IMG/VR virus record: IMGVR_UViG_3300023179_003795 | Location: 64,001-98,485 of that record | Length of the DNA stretch: 34,485 bases | Reading direction: 5' to 3' (one strand) | Origin: a virus | In this document: one piece after another, positions 1 to 7,610 of the stretch | Position numbering within the stretch: the stretch's first letter is position 1 | Layout of the letters: each line of letters opens with the position of its first letter | Notes under the pieces: model-generated | The model's database searches: none | What the model saw: only the letters and a program-made list of their open reading frames with translations | What the model was told of the DNA's origin: nothing | Program-made: the position numbers and the translations under genes

Positions 1-1
1 T

Positions 2-547
2 GGTGATGTTTCCGAAGTTGATTACGCTAAAGATGGTAAATGGGTCGCCGATGGTACTTGTAGAGACGATTTAAGATTTAAGCGAGGTTTACAAGCAATC
101 AAAGAAAAAGGAGAAGATCCAAATACTTATATTAAAAAAGCTGACGCTGAATTATCTAAGGGTGAATTTTGGAATGAAACAATGAGTACTAAACCTAAAT
201 GGAACTCAACGGATTCTTCAGGAAAATATCAAGCAGCGATTATCAATTTAGATAACTATTGGGATTTATTATATAAAAAGCATATAACACAAGTTATAAA
301 TCATAGTGCTGGTTACAGAGATATATTTAATATGAATGCAAATCGTAGAATGGATATCCAATGTGTAGTCGCAAAACAAATAAGATTTAGTGGTGATAAA
401 GATTATATTCTAACATACTCAGGAAATAATATTTGGAAGTATGATAAATACAATATTCGTATCAAATACGATGGTTCATCATTTTTCTTATACAATGCTG
501 ATAAAAATGACGAATTAATCGCTGTTTTTATGGATTCAGGTTATTAA
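2..547 (+). CDS. hypothetical protein, 5' end outside the window
   Basis: The reading frame is open from base 2 to the TAA at 545-547, giving 181 visible residues; the true start lies left of the window. The internal ATG at 182 is a methionine inside this frame, not the start, because the frame upstream reads as ordinary protein (GDVSEVDYAKDGKWVADG). The C-terminal part is rich in aromatic and polar residues (for example IINLDNYWDLLYKK, DYILTYSGNNIWKYDKYN) and looks beta-rich. I recognise no family or catalytic motif. Oddly, the same frame stays open for 33 further codons after the TAA, to a second TAA at 647-649 just before the shared terminator, so the gene may have been shortened by a nonsense change. 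Function unknown. Confidence 0.75.
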   Translation, partial: GDVSEVDYAKDGKWVADGTCRDDLRFKRGLQAIKEKGEDPNTYIKKADAELSKGEFWNETMSTKPKWNSTDSSGKYQAAIINLDNYWDLLYKKHITQVINHSAGYRDIFNMNANRRMDIQCVVAKQIRFSGDKDYILTYSGNNIWKYDKYNIRIKYDGSSFFLYNADKNDELIAVFMDSGY

Positions 548-674
548 TTAGAATTGATAATATCACCTAATTCTTCCAATGGTGTAGTATTAAATAACTA
601 TTATATCAGTAATTTTATAAATCTATTAGGGGATAAACCTGAACTTTAAAATTTTTAAATTAATATATAACAAA

Positions 675-700
675 AAAAGGTGGATTTTACTCCACCTTTT
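675..700. terminator. bidirectional intrinsic terminator
   Basis: Perfect 10-bp stem, AAAAGGTGGA with TCCACCTTTT, around a six-base loop. A-tracts lie on one side and T-tracts on the other, so it can end transcripts from both directions. It lies between the rightward gene ending at 547 and the leftward operon whose last stop codon (687-689) falls inside the loop. Confidence 0.85.
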
Positions 701-1106
701 CTGTTTCTGATGATATGGAAGTTTCTTCAACTTCAATTATCTTTATTTCGGGTATTACATCATCCCGTTTTATATTAAAATCAAGTCCAACTAACTCATC
801 CAATGATGATGAATTAAACAACTCTTCTAATTGTCTTTTCTTTTCAGCCAATAACTTAACCTTTTGTTCTCTTTCAATATTTGTATTAATTATTTGTGTA
901 ACAAAACCTAACATACTACTAAAAGAAATTGTGGGATCTTTTGTTATAAGATAAGTTAAATTATCTTTCTTCTTAACAATTATACCCTCTTGTTCTATTT
1001 GCCATTCTGGTTTAAAATAACACTTCATTAGTTTTATTTGTCCATCAAACTCAAATGAAAATACGTGTCCTTTATAGTTCTCAAATACTTCGTCAATATT
1101 ATTCAT
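687..1106 (-). CDS. hypothetical protein, last gene of the left operon
   Basis: A 139-residue acidic protein of unknown function. The first ~65 residues look like a small beta-rich domain (GHVFSFEFDGQIKLMKCYF). Residues ~66-100 form a predicted helix or coiled coil (IEREQKVKLLAEKKRQLEEL), followed by an acidic Ser/Glu-rich tail. Its start overlaps the end of the upstream tail-tube-like gene by 8 bases, so the two are probably translated together. Position after a tube-like protein could hint at a tail-assembly role, as tail chaperones often lie near tube genes, but nothing in the sequence proves it. Translation stops inside the terminator loop. Confidence 0.65.
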   Translation of the reverse strand: MNNIDEVFENYKGHVFSFEFDGQIKLMKCYFKPEWQIEQEGIIVKKKDNLTYLITKDPTISFSSMLGFVTQIINTNIEREQKVKLLAEKKRQLEELFNSSSLDELVGLDFNIKRDDVIPEIKIIEVEETSISSETEKVE

Positions 1107-1491
1107 CTTTTTTTTCCTTTTCTATTTTATATATTGGATGTAATGTTTCTTTATCAATTTCCATTAATATCTTATAGTTTAATAAATCATCCGACCCATA
1201 ATCCCCTGATTGTTCAAATTGAATTGTTTTTGGATTAAATACTAATCCATTTACAACATTTCCTATTGGATCTAAAAACTCAATTGTTACTTCTTCAATA
1301 TTAAACAAATCTTTTGGATTAATATGGTGATGAACAGTTTCATATACTTCAGTTGAAAACATTAGTTTATCACCATCATTAAAGATTTTATACTTCCTAA
1401 AAAGATATTCTTCAATATCACACCCTTTTAATTTAATAATCCACCTATTTGTTTTAAGTGGTTCAAAATATTCCCATTTATTTATACTCAT
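1099..1491 (-). CDS. putative tail-tube-fold virion protein
   Basis: A 130-residue protein. The pattern resembles the T4 gp19-like / contractile-tail tube fold: an opening strand NRWIIKLKGCDIEEYLFRK (residues ~15-33), a central strand with a 'DPIGNVVNGLVF' turn (~75-87), and a closing strand YGSDDLLNYKILMEI (~98-112) comparable to the 'YSSDEL...TLRY' end of tube proteins. In T4-like phages such proteins form the tail tube or the adaptor discs at its ends. It sits in an operon of small genes, four bases after the DUF1360 gene, away from the main structural block, so it may be an adaptor or specialised tube protein. The family assignment comes from residue patterns alone and could be wrong. Confidence 0.4.
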   Translation of the reverse strand: MSINKWEYFEPLKTNRWIIKLKGCDIEEYLFRKYKIFNDGDKLMFSTEVYETVHHHINPKDLFNIEEVTIEFLDPIGNVVNGLVFNPKTIQFEQSGDYGSDDLLNYKILMEIDKETLHPIYKIEKEKKDE

Positions 1492-1495
1492 ACTA

Positions 1496-1801
1496 TTACC
1501 AATCAGGATTTAATTTATATCTTAAATGATCTAATAAAATTACAATACCAGCCGAAAAACAAGCGTCAAAGAACATAGTTACTAAAAAACTACCACCAAT
1601 GAATGTCGCTGTTGGACTAAATAATACTAAACTTAAAAACCATCCAACGTGAAAACCACAGCATAATGGACATCTAAATACTGAACTCCAATATTCGTTA
1701 ATACTTTCAGTCCAATCCCTTAACCATCTAAAAATCTTGCTTTGTGTTATAATTGTTGTAATACCAAAACTAATAATACTAAATAAAAATAAATTAATCA
1801 T
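1496..1801 (-). CDS. DUF1360-like membrane protein
   Basis: A 101-residue integral membrane protein with an N-terminal hydrophobic segment (INLFLFSIISFGITTIIT), a central motif FRCPLCCGFHVGWF, and two further hydrophobic stretches. The Cys-Pro-x-Cys-x-Gly-x-x-x-Gly pattern followed by membrane helices is typical of DUF1360, a family of unknown function in phages and Firmicutes. I chose the ATG at 1801 because it makes a 4-base ATGA overlap with the upstream gene's stop; an in-frame TTG at 1816 would give a 19-base overlap and is less likely. It lies directly downstream of another small membrane protein, suggesting the two act together at the host envelope. Function unknown. Confidence 0.6.
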   Translation of the reverse strand: MINLFLFSIISFGITTIITQSKIFRWLRDWTESINEYWSSVFRCPLCCGFHVGWFLSLVLFSPTATFIGGSFLVTMFFDACFSAGIVILLDHLRYKLNPDW

Positions 1802-1980
1802 ATTGTAAATCCACAAATTAATAGTGTAATTATTATTGAAAGTGATACACCTAAAACAATTAACTCTGTCATAGGTATAGGTTTAACTCTGTCAGCCGTT
1901 ATTCTTTTATAAAATAAGAAACCACTTCTTAAACAATTTAAGAAACTTATTACAAAAAGAAATACTAATATATGTGTCAT
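1798..1980 (-). CDS. small two-helix membrane protein
   Basis: A 60-residue protein with two hydrophobic segments: residues 2-16 (THILVFLFVISFLN) and ~40-58 (LIVLGVSLSIIITLLICGF), joined by a basic loop. It shares 4-base overlaps with both neighbours (1977-1980 upstream, 1798-1801 downstream), so it is translationally coupled in the operon. No family is recognised. Its size and topology fit phage holin-like or envelope-modifying proteins, but no lysis gene is adjacent in this window, so no function is assigned. Confidence 0.6.
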   Translation of the reverse strand: MTHILVFLFVISFLNCLRSGFLFYKRITADRVKPIPMTELIVLGVSLSIIITLLICGFTI

Positions 1981-2171
1981 TTTACCCCACGACCTTTCAT
2001 CGTTTTTTTTATTTTATTTACATTCTTCCACATTACCCTTGTTTCAGATATCAATTCTTTTAATTTTTTTCTCAATTTAAATGAATACATTTTCTTACCT
2101 TTAATATAATATTGTTCAGACAATATCTCAACTTCTTTTAATATATTCTTTAACTTTTGATATTCTTCCAT
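1977..2171 (-). CDS. small basic helical protein
   Basis: A 64-residue, strongly Lys-rich protein that looks entirely helical (MEEYQKLKNILKEVEILSEQ, then KLRKKLKELISETR), probably a short coiled coil. I chose the ATG at 2171, which follows the upstream stop after one base (TAA-T-ATG); an in-frame TTG at 2180 would overlap the HAD gene by 8 bases. The stop overlaps the next start as ATGA. No family recognised and no function assigned. Confidence 0.55.
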   Translation of the reverse strand: MEEYQKLKNILKEVEILSEQYYIKGKKMYSFKLRKKLKELISETRVMWKNVNKIKKTMKGRGVK

Positions 2172-2172
2172 A

Positions 2173-2589
2173 TTATTCAACCTTTGCTTGATTTATCAAA
2201 CCCATATTTGTTAAATATTCTTCAACAACATTCCAATTAATAAATGGTCTGCCATATGGTACTTCATCACCATCATCATTCTTTGTTTTCATTATACTTA
2301 AAGGAGCACCCAATCCAGCATCATCAATATATAACTCAGCATAACATTTTGGACTTGAAGTCCATTTCGCTTGTGTTGGATTATAACCCACACCATATAA
2401 TTCAATACCATTTTCTTTAAACCAATCAATAGCATCACCCAATTCGTGTCCGCTACGCATTGTATTTAAAATTAATTGATGTCCATTTTCCACCAATTTT
2501 TTTAATACCGGAACCGCTCCGATATCTTGTCCTACTCTTGGATACTCGTGTGTCACAACGGTTCCATCAAAGTCGAGGGATATTACCAT
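2173..2589 (-). CDS. HAD-superfamily hydrolase (phosphatase-like)
   Basis: A 138-residue minimal HAD-fold protein. Motif I is DFDGT with Asp6 as the expected nucleophile and Asp8 as the acid/base. Motif II is Thr43 in LNTMRSG, a conserved lysine is likely Lys75 or Lys81, and motif IV is the acidic pair Asp89-Asp90 in YIDDAGLGAP. There is almost no cap domain, as in other small phage-encoded HAD phosphatases that act on nucleotides, sugars or polynucleotide ends. Substrate cannot be told from sequence. It follows the RuvC-like resolvase gene by 19 bases on the same strand, so a role in DNA end processing or nucleotide metabolism is possible. Confidence 0.8.
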   Translation of the reverse strand: MVISLDFDGTVVTHEYPRVGQDIGAVPVLKKLVENGHQLILNTMRSGHELGDAIDWFKENGIELYGVGYNPTQAKWTSSPKCYAELYIDDAGLGAPLSIMKTKNDDGDEVPYGRPFINWNVVEEYLTNMGLINQAKVE

Positions 2590-2608
2590 AATTTTTATTA
2601 TTTATTTT

Positions 2609-3259
2609 TTATTTATTTTTTTGATTTAATACTGCGATCCCACACGTAATTGCATCCGCAATATCATAGTTATTCTTCTTTAATCTACCTTTAGTATCCT
2701 TCAACCATTCCAATTTAGGATATAGTTTATTCACTTCATCAAATATTACTTTCTTCTTATCCAATGTAGCATACCCTTCTTTATCTACCTTATAATAATG
2801 TCTGTGTTCTTCTTTAATTTCATCAATACTATCAGTCTTTTTCTTATACTCTCCAAATAATACCAATTTATTCTTAGCAGAACCAACTTGCATTAAATTA
2901 GGGAATGCTTTCGCTCTTGAATCATATGATGAAATGTATTTAGGTGCTACACCCAATATATCATAACACATTTTAGATATAATACCATTAAATTTTAATA
3001 GAGTTGCTACTGTATACACATTGTTTGAACCTAATAAAGGTTCTTCAATCCAAATATGTTTAATTGGCATGCCTTCATATTCCTCAATAAGAGTTTGAAC
3101 TAGGTTAGCCTTCTCATATAATAGAGAATCATTTGTAGCGTTTTTAACCTTTGGTTCAATTTGTTTAAGTTCTAATACTTTTTCATTGTTATAGTCAAAT
3201 AGAGCGATACCAACACAAGATGTAGATATATCGAGACATAACATAAATATTTTTTCCAT
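2609..3259 (-). CDS. RuvC-like Holliday junction resolvase
   Basis: A 216-residue RNase H-fold nuclease. The first strand carries Asp10 in LCLDISTSCVGIAL, a second acidic position is Glu72 in IWIEEPL, and the C-terminal helix carries Asp199 and Asp202 in NNYDIADAITCGIAVL. This D-E-D-D arrangement is that of RuvC-type resolvases, which cut four-way junctions. In phages such enzymes resolve replication and recombination intermediates before packaging. The length is slightly above bacterial RuvC (~170) because of a lysine-rich insert at ~136-175. The start is ATG at 3259; a second ATG at 3244 (Met6) is possible. The 36-base gap upstream suggests its own initiation signal. Confidence 0.8.
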   Translation of the reverse strand: MEKIFMLCLDISTSCVGIALFDYNNEKVLELKQIEPKVKNATNDSLLYEKANLVQTLIEEYEGMPIKHIWIEEPLLGSNNVYTVATLLKFNGIISKMCYDILGVAPKYISSYDSRAKAFPNLMQVGSAKNKLVLFGEYKKKTDSIDEIKEEHRHYYKVDKEGYATLDKKKVIFDEVNKLYPKLEWLKDTKGRLKKNNYDIADAITCGIAVLNQKNK

Positions 3260-3295
3260 ATACGGAATATATAAAGAAATAAAAGATTGTAAATA

Positions 3296-4333
3296 TTATA
3301 AAGTTTTAAAAAAAGATACTACTTCTGTTTTACCTAATTTATAGTTTATATTCTTTGTAAAATAAAAATCCATATTTATTTTACCAACCACACAATAAAC
3401 TTCAATCTCCAAATCATCTAAAACCAAATCTTTAGGATTGTGTTTATTTATTAACTTATTTAAATAAGCTGACATAATATGTGAATAATCAATAAAATCC
3501 GAATGAGATATTTTAGTCCAACTATAACTATTAACCCATTTTTCACCATTATTAAATATTACTTCACAATCTTCATTATCCCAAATAGCGTTATCAATAT
3601 CATCATATTCTAAATTATCCCACAATTGATTCACTTTAACAATATAATTTAACGATTTAATGTCGTTATCAGTTAAAAACTTATCATTAGTATCTTTAAC
3701 CTGTTTTTCAAATTCAACATCTCTTTCAACAATTCTTCTTGGAATGAATAATTTACCTTTCTTAGATTGTTCAGATTCGTTAATTGATTTAATTTTAATT
3801 GGTTTTATATTTTTAAATGGGTTTTCATTAGGGTCATCCATAAATCTACTTGTGAATAATAATTCGGTTCCTTCTAATTTAAAATCATTCCATATAAAAT
3901 ATATTATAGCGTCTTTTATTTCGTATGGTAAATTATCCCAATTATCCATGTCAACATATTCTGACAACTCTTCATCTGAAACATCCGGATTGTCCATATC
4001 AATATCAGCATTATATAAAAATTCTATCGGTACTTCTATTTTATATAGAACAGGTCTATTTGTGGAAACGTAATCTGATTTACCTAACTGAAAATAAATC
4101 AATGGCTCCGGACTAAATGATTTATAATTTTTACCATATGTTAATTTAAAACCTTCCTTATCAATAATTTCAGACATTTCTTTAGTATTTGCATGATATA
4201 ATGGTATCATTTCACCGTATTTTAATTTAACAGCCCTAATCCAATCATCAAAATCACTACCATTAAGAATCATATCCTTAATAATATCACTTTTACTATC
4301 CTCCCTTAATATTCGTTTGATTAAATCCTTCAT
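3296..4333 (-). CDS. putative ADP-ribosyltransferase-like protein with packaging-type leader
   Basis: A 345-residue protein. Residues ~43-180 carry spaced motifs of the H-Y-E class of ADP-ribosyltransferases: His47 in PLYHANT, Tyr80 in PLIYFQL, and Glu157 in EGTELLF, followed by a 'IKPIKIK' strand like the 'I.PE.I' end of phage ART domains. The N-terminus (MKDLIKRILRED) is a short basic helix ending in Leu-Arg-Glu, which fits the L/I-x-E cleavage site of T4-type prohead proteases. In T4 the injected transferase Alt has such a leader. The C-terminal ~150 residues are unrecognised and rich in Asp, Asn and Trp. It starts one base after the 870-residue virion protein (TAA-T-ATG), so it is expressed with virion genes. 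All of this is from pattern matching; activity is not proven. Confidence 0.45.
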   Translation of the reverse strand: MKDLIKRILREDSKSDIIKDMILNGSDFDDWIRAVKLKYGEMIPLYHANTKEMSEIIDKEGFKLTYGKNYKSFSPEPLIYFQLGKSDYVSTNRPVLYKIEVPIEFLYNADIDMDNPDVSDEELSEYVDMDNWDNLPYEIKDAIIYFIWNDFKLEGTELLFTSRFMDDPNENPFKNIKPIKIKSINESEQSKKGKLFIPRRIVERDVEFEKQVKDTNDKFLTDNDIKSLNYIVKVNQLWDNLEYDDIDNAIWDNEDCEVIFNNGEKWVNSYSWTKISHSDFIDYSHIMSAYLNKLINKHNPKDLVLDDLEIEVYCVVGKINMDFYFTKNINYKLGKTEVVSFFKTL

Positions 4334-4334
4334 A

Positions 4335-6947
4335 TTAAAAATCTAAATTAATTTGATAGATTGTTGAATTTTGTCTTGACTTAATTACCGGTGTAGCCAA
4401 TTTAGCAATACCCACCAAATCTTTATCATCGCTATATATACCTACTTCACTTATATATGGAGTTCCTGTAAATACATTAAATGTTGGATTTACCGACCTA
4501 TTAAACATTGTTTCATCAATCACACATAATAAATTAGTTTGATATACCGTAGCACCAATATCTGTTGATATATTACCAAATAAGAAATCTTCATCCCCTA
4601 ATTGTAATGTTGAATTGGTTGTATTATACGTCATATAGTCAGTTATATTAAACTGATTTCCATATGTTAAAGCCGACCAACTTAATCTTATTTTACTACT
4701 ATTCAAGTTAGAACCAACCATAGGGAAACCAACTGTTTGATTTCTTACGGATGATGTCATATCATATATTGTCCAACCTGAAGGATTATACGTATCACCA
4801 CTTATTGTTTTCTTTAATAACACATAAAACTTATCTGCTGTATATCCTGTCCAATTACTGAAATTAGATAAGAATCCAAATCCACCAGTAGGGAAAGATA
4901 AATAAATATCAGTAGCGATATTCTTACTTGGATTTATCGTTGAGTAGTTTAAACAAGGTAAGGCTGTCGTAAATCCTGTTGATGAACCTAGCATATAACT
5001 AACCCATAATTGTTCAGTTGTTGCTGACATAATACCTCTTGTTTCTACACCACAAGGATCTACAATACTTTCAGTTAATGTAGGTTTTGGTAATGTCCAA
5101 TTTCTATTTGATTTATATGATAAAGCAGCATTTACTTCTTTATCTTCCATAATAGCAACTTTCAAATCAGGAAATACTTTACCAACAGCATATCCATCAA
5201 TCGTATCCACTAAATCATAATATCTTAATGAGAAATCACTATTTATTGTTTTACCTGTAAATCCTGTTGTATTACCAGATGGTAAATTAAATAACCCTAA
5301 TGGTGTTGATACGTTAAAGAAATCATTATCTAAAAATGTATACGATAATGTATTCTTATCTAATATAATTCTTCTTGTATCATCTACCAATGAAATAACA
5401 CCATTAGCAGTTTCACCTGAATTTAATAAATTAAAACCAACATTTAACGATTTTCTTAAACTTGTTCCACCTGGTTTTGTTATATTCAATAATGTGAATT
5501 CATTATCAATTGCTGTTGAGCCTGTAAATGTGGTAATAATAACTCTATCACCCGGATTAAATGGTATTGAGTCTGTCATATTAAATATTGAAACATTACC
5601 TCTACCATCACCATAGTTTCCTGTTGTTACACCACTAAATGAAAAGTTCTTTCTGGTGTATAAATTATAACCAGTAGCATTTGTTATACCACTCCAACTT
5701 AAATAGATACTCGTATTTTCACTACCTGTATTATATCCCACACCATAAGTTGTTTTATCAAATAAATAACCATCTTTTTTATAGTAGAACTTCTTAGTTG
5801 CTAAAGTTTCACCTCTATCAGTATAAGCAGATACATAGAATGTATAACCACTAAACATTTTAGCAACACCCACATTTGTATAACCTGTTATTTGTAAATT
5901 AGGTGTATCTATTGTTGGTATATTTAATTCAATTTCATTTGTAAAATACTTATCTTCTGTATTAGCAGTAAATGTATGTCCAATAACATTACTTTTATGA
6001 TACATAAGTGTTGGGAAACTAAACTTAGTTTTAGTCATAAACTCACCATATTCATTACCAACTGAATTGTTCGTGTAATGAAAAATACCCATATTTTCAA
6101 GGTTATTTGGGTAGTTATTAAACAAAACTAAAGAACCTTTATATGGATCTGTTTTATAAGATCCATAACCTGTATTATAACCCATAGGATTTTTATTCCA
6201 TACAATAGATAAGTTCCATACCGGAACATCATATTGACTTAAAGTACAAGTCCCTGATAGATTTAAATTACCACTATCCCAATAAGCGGTTGGTGTATTT
6301 AAACCATAGTAATTAGTAATAGAATTACCACTTGGATATACGAATATTTTAACTTGATTACTTGGATAACTATTCAATTTAGGTAATAACCTATCTAAAC
6401 TCATAGTAAAATTAGTTCCCATAGTTCCTGTCACACCAGTAACTCTATACCATAAGTAAGGGACTGGAACACTAACAGAAGTTTCACCACTAAAACTAAT
6501 TAAAAGCATATCATTAATAACAGGAACATAAGCATTACCTGTTGTTGCGGTTGTCGCTGATACGGTTAAACCATTCTTAAAATCAACACTATTAGCATTT
6601 AATATTTGTTTATATAAACCAATTGTATTGTATGAAGAACCCGTAAAGAAACCTCTAATTTTAGCAGTATTTGTAATAATATTTTTATCTACATATTGAT
6701 AGTCAATAACCTTAAAAAAGTTAGACGGATCTGATTCATTAGGTATTAAAGGATACTTAATATCCGGATTATTATCCTTTGGTTTAAGAATATTAAGACC
6801 TGATGGTGTAGGGTAGTTATAATTTACTTCACTATCACCAACAGCAAAATAGGTATAATTTAACATACCAGATGCTAACTTTAATCTACCTTTATCAGTA
6901 ATTTTTATATTTAAAATTGGACTATTATTTTTTATTATGTATGACAT
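4335..6947 (-). CDS. tail fibre / tail-collar-like virion protein with FN3-like region
   Basis: An 870-residue Gly/Thr/Ser/Asn-rich protein. The N-terminus (LNIKITDKGRLKLASG, then YFAVGDSEVNY) and the far C-terminus (ISEVGIYSDDKDLVGIAKLA) match the two halves of the phage tail-collar fibre N-terminal domain (DUF3751-like: 'AVGDG...E.GIYD.DG.L..VAK'), here separated by some 770 residues. Around residues 365-450 is a fibronectin-III-like stretch with FYVSAYTDRGET and ATGYNLYTRKN. A role as a baseplate-attached fibre or baseplate component in host contact is likely. It is the eighth and last large gene of the structural operon. The octamer TATTTATA lies 4 bases before its ATG. Confidence 0.65.
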   Translation of the reverse strand: MSYIIKNNSPILNIKITDKGRLKLASGMLNYTYFAVGDSEVNYNYPTPSGLNILKPKDNNPDIKYPLIPNESDPSNFFKVIDYQYVDKNIITNTAKIRGFFTGSSYNTIGLYKQILNANSVDFKNGLTVSATTATTGNAYVPVINDMLLISFSGETSVSVPVPYLWYRVTGVTGTMGTNFTMSLDRLLPKLNSYPSNQVKIFVYPSGNSITNYYGLNTPTAYWDSGNLNLSGTCTLSQYDVPVWNLSIVWNKNPMGYNTGYGSYKTDPYKGSLVLFNNYPNNLENMGIFHYTNNSVGNEYGEFMTKTKFSFPTLMYHKSNVIGHTFTANTEDKYFTNEIELNIPTIDTPNLQITGYTNVGVAKMFSGYTFYVSAYTDRGETLATKKFYYKKDGYLFDKTTYGVGYNTGSENTSIYLSWSGITNATGYNLYTRKNFSFSGVTTGNYGDGRGNVSIFNMTDSIPFNPGDRVIITTFTGSTAIDNEFTLLNITKPGGTSLRKSLNVGFNLLNSGETANGVISLVDDTRRIILDKNTLSYTFLDNDFFNVSTPLGLFNLPSGNTTGFTGKTINSDFSLRYYDLVDTIDGYAVGKVFPDLKVAIMEDKEVNAALSYKSNRNWTLPKPTLTESIVDPCGVETRGIMSATTEQLWVSYMLGSSTGFTTALPCLNYSTINPSKNIATDIYLSFPTGGFGFLSNFSNWTGYTADKFYVLLKKTISGDTYNPSGWTIYDMTSSVRNQTVGFPMVGSNLNSSKIRLSWSALTYGNQFNITDYMTYNTTNSTLQLGDEDFLFGNISTDIGATVYQTNLLCVIDETMFNRSVNPTFNVFTGTPYISEVGIYSDDKDLVGIAKLATPVIKSRQNSTIYQINLDF

Positions 6948-6951
6948 ATTC

Positions 6952-6959
6952 TATAAATA
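6952..6959 (-). promoter_or_regulatory. TA-rich octamer 4 bases before a start codon
   Basis: On the coding strand this reads TATTTATA-GAAT-ATG, ahead of the 870-residue fibre gene. The identical octamer at identical spacing precedes the genes starting at 10641 and 32470. It could be a translation-initiation signal replacing Shine-Dalgarno, or a -10-like box giving a leaderless transcript. Confidence 0.35.
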
Positions 6960-7610
6960 CTATTGTATTGAAAATAATTTGATGTTATTTAATCTAACTT
7001 CATCAGTGCTCCTAATAAAGAAATCTAACCATAGGTTTGTTGATGTAATTCCACTCATATCTATATAATGGTTATAAGTTCCAGGGGTATTTACCCTACC
7101 TACTCTATTATTATAATTAAATACGTCTATTATAAAATCAGCGTTATTGGTTACATTATATTGTAATAAATAAGTTGTTGCTGACACGACTTTAATTAAA
7201 ACATTACCTGATAATGTAGTAGCACTTGTTGTTGTTAAACCTGTATAATTAGGTAATCCTTGTGTTGTATATACCTTAGTTAAGGCAGAATAAGATGTAT
7301 TAGTTGTTGTTATACCACTAAAATTATTATATGTGTTACCTGATATATAAACATTATAACTATAACCTATATTATTCCAATTAACTATAAATCCTTCCGA
7401 ACCAACACCCTTATCAAAGAATGTTGATTTCCTTTCAATAAAATTACCCGAATAATCAAAAGAATCTACAATAATATTATTGTATCTAGCCCCTGTTGAA
7501 AATGTCCCACCTGTAATAATATTAAATGTGTTAGGGTAATGATTAGGATTTAAAACATACCCATCAACTCTTTTATCTTTTCTTATATCTCCACTTAAAT
7601 ATATATCCAT
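6960..7610 (-). CDS. virion protein with FN3-like domain and beta-sandwich tail
   Basis: A 216-residue protein, probably exposed on the baseplate or fibre. The segment from ~45 to ~110 (VDSFDYSGNFIERK, NIGYSYNVYISGN, TNTSY) matches a segment of the 393-residue protein encoded at 10663-11844 (VDAFDGNNNFLKRN, PGFRYDLYISGN, FNTSY), indicating a duplicated FN3-like domain. The C-terminal third (YNHYIDMSGITSTNLWLDFF, then RLNNIKLFSI) resembles a jelly-roll carbohydrate-binding module, so it may help bind surface sugars. Its start overlaps the upstream stop by one base (TAATG), showing tight coupling. No named family. Confidence 0.55.
   Translation of the reverse strand: MDIYLSGDIRKDKRVDGYVLNPNHYPNTFNIITGGTFSTGARYNNIIVDSFDYSGNFIERKSTFFDKGVGSEGFIVNWNNIGYSYNVYISGNTYNNFSGITTTNTSYSALTKVYTTQGLPNYTGLTTTSATTLSGNVLIKVVSATTYLLQYNVTNNADFIIDVFNYNNRVGRVNTPGTYNHYIDMSGITSTNLWLDFFIRSTDEVRLNNIKLFSIQ

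Noticed and set aside
545-547. Alternative genetic code with TAA read as an amino acid
   Set aside because: Nearly every complete gene here ends in TAA, with TGA and TAG also used as ends (for example TGA at 1798-1800, TAG ending tnpB). Only one gene shows an open extension.
3660-4116. Open frames on the + strand inside the transferase gene
   Set aside because: Antisense shadows; composition unlike the phage's proteins and no initiation signal.
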